From Acidobacteriota bacterium (lineage in GTDB: Bacteria; Acidobacteriota; Blastocatellia; RBC074): DNA of 7,192 bases. The stretch spans positions 1-7,192 of the forward strand of contig JAGNMH010000272.1 of assembly GCA_017991275.1 (NCBI GenBank), in the 5' to 3' direction. Shown in pieces: positions 5,980-7,192 of the stretch. The notes under the pieces are model-generated. The model ran no database searches, was not told where the DNA came from, and saw only the letters and a program-made list of their open reading frames with translations. The position numbers were made by a program, and so were the translations under genes. Position 1 is the first letter of the stretch; each line of letters opens with the position of its first letter.

Positions 5980-7192
5980 CTATTTTTCTTCGGTTGAATT
6001 GGCTGCTGCGTTGACCTTCAACTGTTGGCCGTCAACCGTGTAATCAACGAAGCAAGCCAGCATCTCGTCGTAGGTCGGGTCGCCCCAACGCACGGCTTTG
6101 GTCGGATCGGGATTGAATTTGTTTTTCGCGGAGTTGTCGAACCATGCCGTCACGAAAAAAGTCGTTCCTTTGGGCACGGTCAGAGGTTGCTTCAGGGTGT
6201 AATTGGTTTGCCACGCGAAGTCGTAGCCTGGCACGTTGAGCAACATCTCTTTTCGGCCATTAGGATAAACAGCTTCGACCTGCATAGCCGAGCCGCGCAC
6301 GTGCATGTGCGGCATGATCGCGGTCAGCTTGATGTCGCTTTGCGCCGTCCAGCAAGCGGTTGCTTGATGGCGCTCCGCGCCAGCAGGGATTTGCATGTAG
6401 GCGTTGAAAATCAACTCTGTGGTGTGCAGCTTGGCAATCGGCGCTTTTGAAAAAATCAGGCCGATACTTGAACGATCAATCTGAACTGAACCGGCAGCCT
6501 TGTTGTAATGCATCTGGAAAATGAGTTTCGATCCGGCGGGGATTTTCTTGACCATTTCCGGTTCCCATACATTGATGTCGCGGCCTGGCGCCCAGACAGT
6601 CAGCAGGGTGGCAACCGGCTCTCGTTTGCTGGCGTCGCGCAAAGACCCGCCGCCGCCGTTCGGTAATGCGCAACCATCGTTGTGAACCGGCGCATCCGCT
6701 TTCACACGCTGCAAGAACCCATCTTTGTAAGTGATGCTTTCCTTCTCTCGTTGCTCGCGCAGCTTGGCCAATTCTTCTTTGCTCAGCTTGGGTGCATCGG
6801 TTTTAGGCGCGGGGGGCACGACGAAGACGACGATGTGATGAACGACTTTGCGATTGCCCGGACGTGCTTCGATGGCACGAACGTATTTGTCTTCGGTGAA
6901 CCCGGTCGGAACCTCGAAGTATTGATATTCATCCGGCCCAGTGGCTTCAACGGTGTAAGGTTCCGGCATGCTCACCACTACATCGGGAGCGCCAATGCCC
7001 CAGCCTTCGACGAACTTCGGCGCTGCCGGTAAATCCTTCGGCTCACCTTCCTTCGCGCCGCCATCCACCCAGGCAGTAATCGTGTCAATTTCCTTTTGAG
7101 TCAGTCGGCGATCATTCGCCCATTCTCCAAAGTGCGAATCGGCGTGCCACGGAGGCATTGTCCGGTTGGCGACTTTTTCGCGTATGGATTTT
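5980..7192 (-). CDS. PHM-like copper protein with probable N-terminal cytochrome c module (N-terminus outside window)
   Basis: This is the C-terminal part of a probable secreted oxidoreductase. It resembles the two-domain copper fold of peptidylglycine/dopamine monooxygenases. Counting residues from the internal Met at 7158, all six PHM-type copper ligands have candidates: H107-H108 in VVHHIVVF and H217 in FQMHYNK (CuA type), then H284 and H286 in PHMHVRG and M366 in YDEMLACF (CuB type). The Met at 7158 (MPPWH) is not the start. The frame stays open to the edge, adding KSIREKVANRT, which fits the conserved segment that in this family follows a CxxCH heme domain. That domain is therefore expected beyond 7192, but is not seen. 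The LTQKEIDTITAWVDGGAKEG stretch (19-38) is the typical end of such a cytochrome c module. Substrate and reaction are unknown. It converges on exbB. Confidence 0.85.
   Translation of the reverse strand, partial: KSIREKVANRTMPPWHADSHFGEWANDRRLTQKEIDTITAWVDGGAKEGEPKDLPAAPKFVEGWGIGAPDVVVSMPEPYTVEATGPDEYQYFEVPTGFTEDKYVRAIEARPGNRKVVHHIVVFVVPPAPKTDAPKLSKEELAKLREQREKESITYKDGFLQRVKADAPVHNDGCALPNGGGGSLRDASKREPVATLLTVWAPGRDINVWEPEMVKKIPAGSKLIFQMHYNKAAGSVQIDRSSIGLIFSKAPIAKLHTTELIFNAYMQIPAGAERHQATACWTAQSDIKLTAIMPHMHVRGSAMQVEAVYPNGRKEMLLNVPGYDFAWQTNYTLKQPLTVPKGTTFFVTAWFDNSAKNKFNPDPTKAVRWGDPTYDEMLACFVDYTVDGQQLKVNAAANSTEEK

Noticed and set aside
6025..6450. A 141-codon plus-strand open frame opposite the copper-protein gene
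   Set aside because: It is the complement of conserved PHM-like coding sequence and shows no domain of its own.

Overview
The window looks like a stretch of a free-living, non-pathogenic bacterial chromosome of moderate GC content. A PHM-like copper protein carrying an MPPWH motif, a secreted NxxGxxAF-repeat protein and paired TlpA-like thioredoxins together suggest Acidobacteriota, possibly Blastocatellia. That assignment is an inference from family recognition, not from a search. The bacterium is diderm, since it has a periplasmic thioredoxin, a lipoprotein and an ExbB-type proton channel.

Layout, left to right. Positions 1-1569 hold the tail of trpF and a complete trpB, joined by an ATGA overlap, so they form a tryptophan-biosynthesis operon. 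The expected trpA does not follow. Instead an unrecognised 168-residue protein starts in a TAATG overlap with the trpB stop (1569-2075). Seventeen bases later comes a secreted TlpA/ResA-like thioredoxin (2093-2665). After a 150-base gap containing an 18-base dyad there is a second, paralogous thioredoxin (2816-3451), predicted to be a lipoprotein. Then comes a secreted protein with seven NxxGxxAF-type repeats (3522-4928), closed by a strong intrinsic terminator (4951-4993).

After a 138-base spacer, a stand-alone exbB/tolQ/motA-family gene (5132-5923) converges on the last gene, with an 11-bp hairpin between them. The last gene, on the minus strand (5980 to the right edge), is cut by the window. 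It encodes the C-terminal part of a PHM-like copper protein that probably has a cytochrome c module in the missing part.

Functionally, the left third is cytoplasmic amino-acid biosynthesis. The rest is dominated by envelope proteins: two thiol-disulfide proteins, a secreted repeat protein, a proton channel and a copper/heme-type oxidoreductase. All coding on the plus strand from 1 to 4928 is co-directional and could be one or several transcripts. I see no RNA genes, mobile elements, CRISPR arrays or prophage signatures. The points most worth a second look are the unknown gene coupled to trpB in the place of trpA, the tandem thioredoxin duplication with different predicted localisation, the seven-repeat secreted protein, and the orphan exbB.
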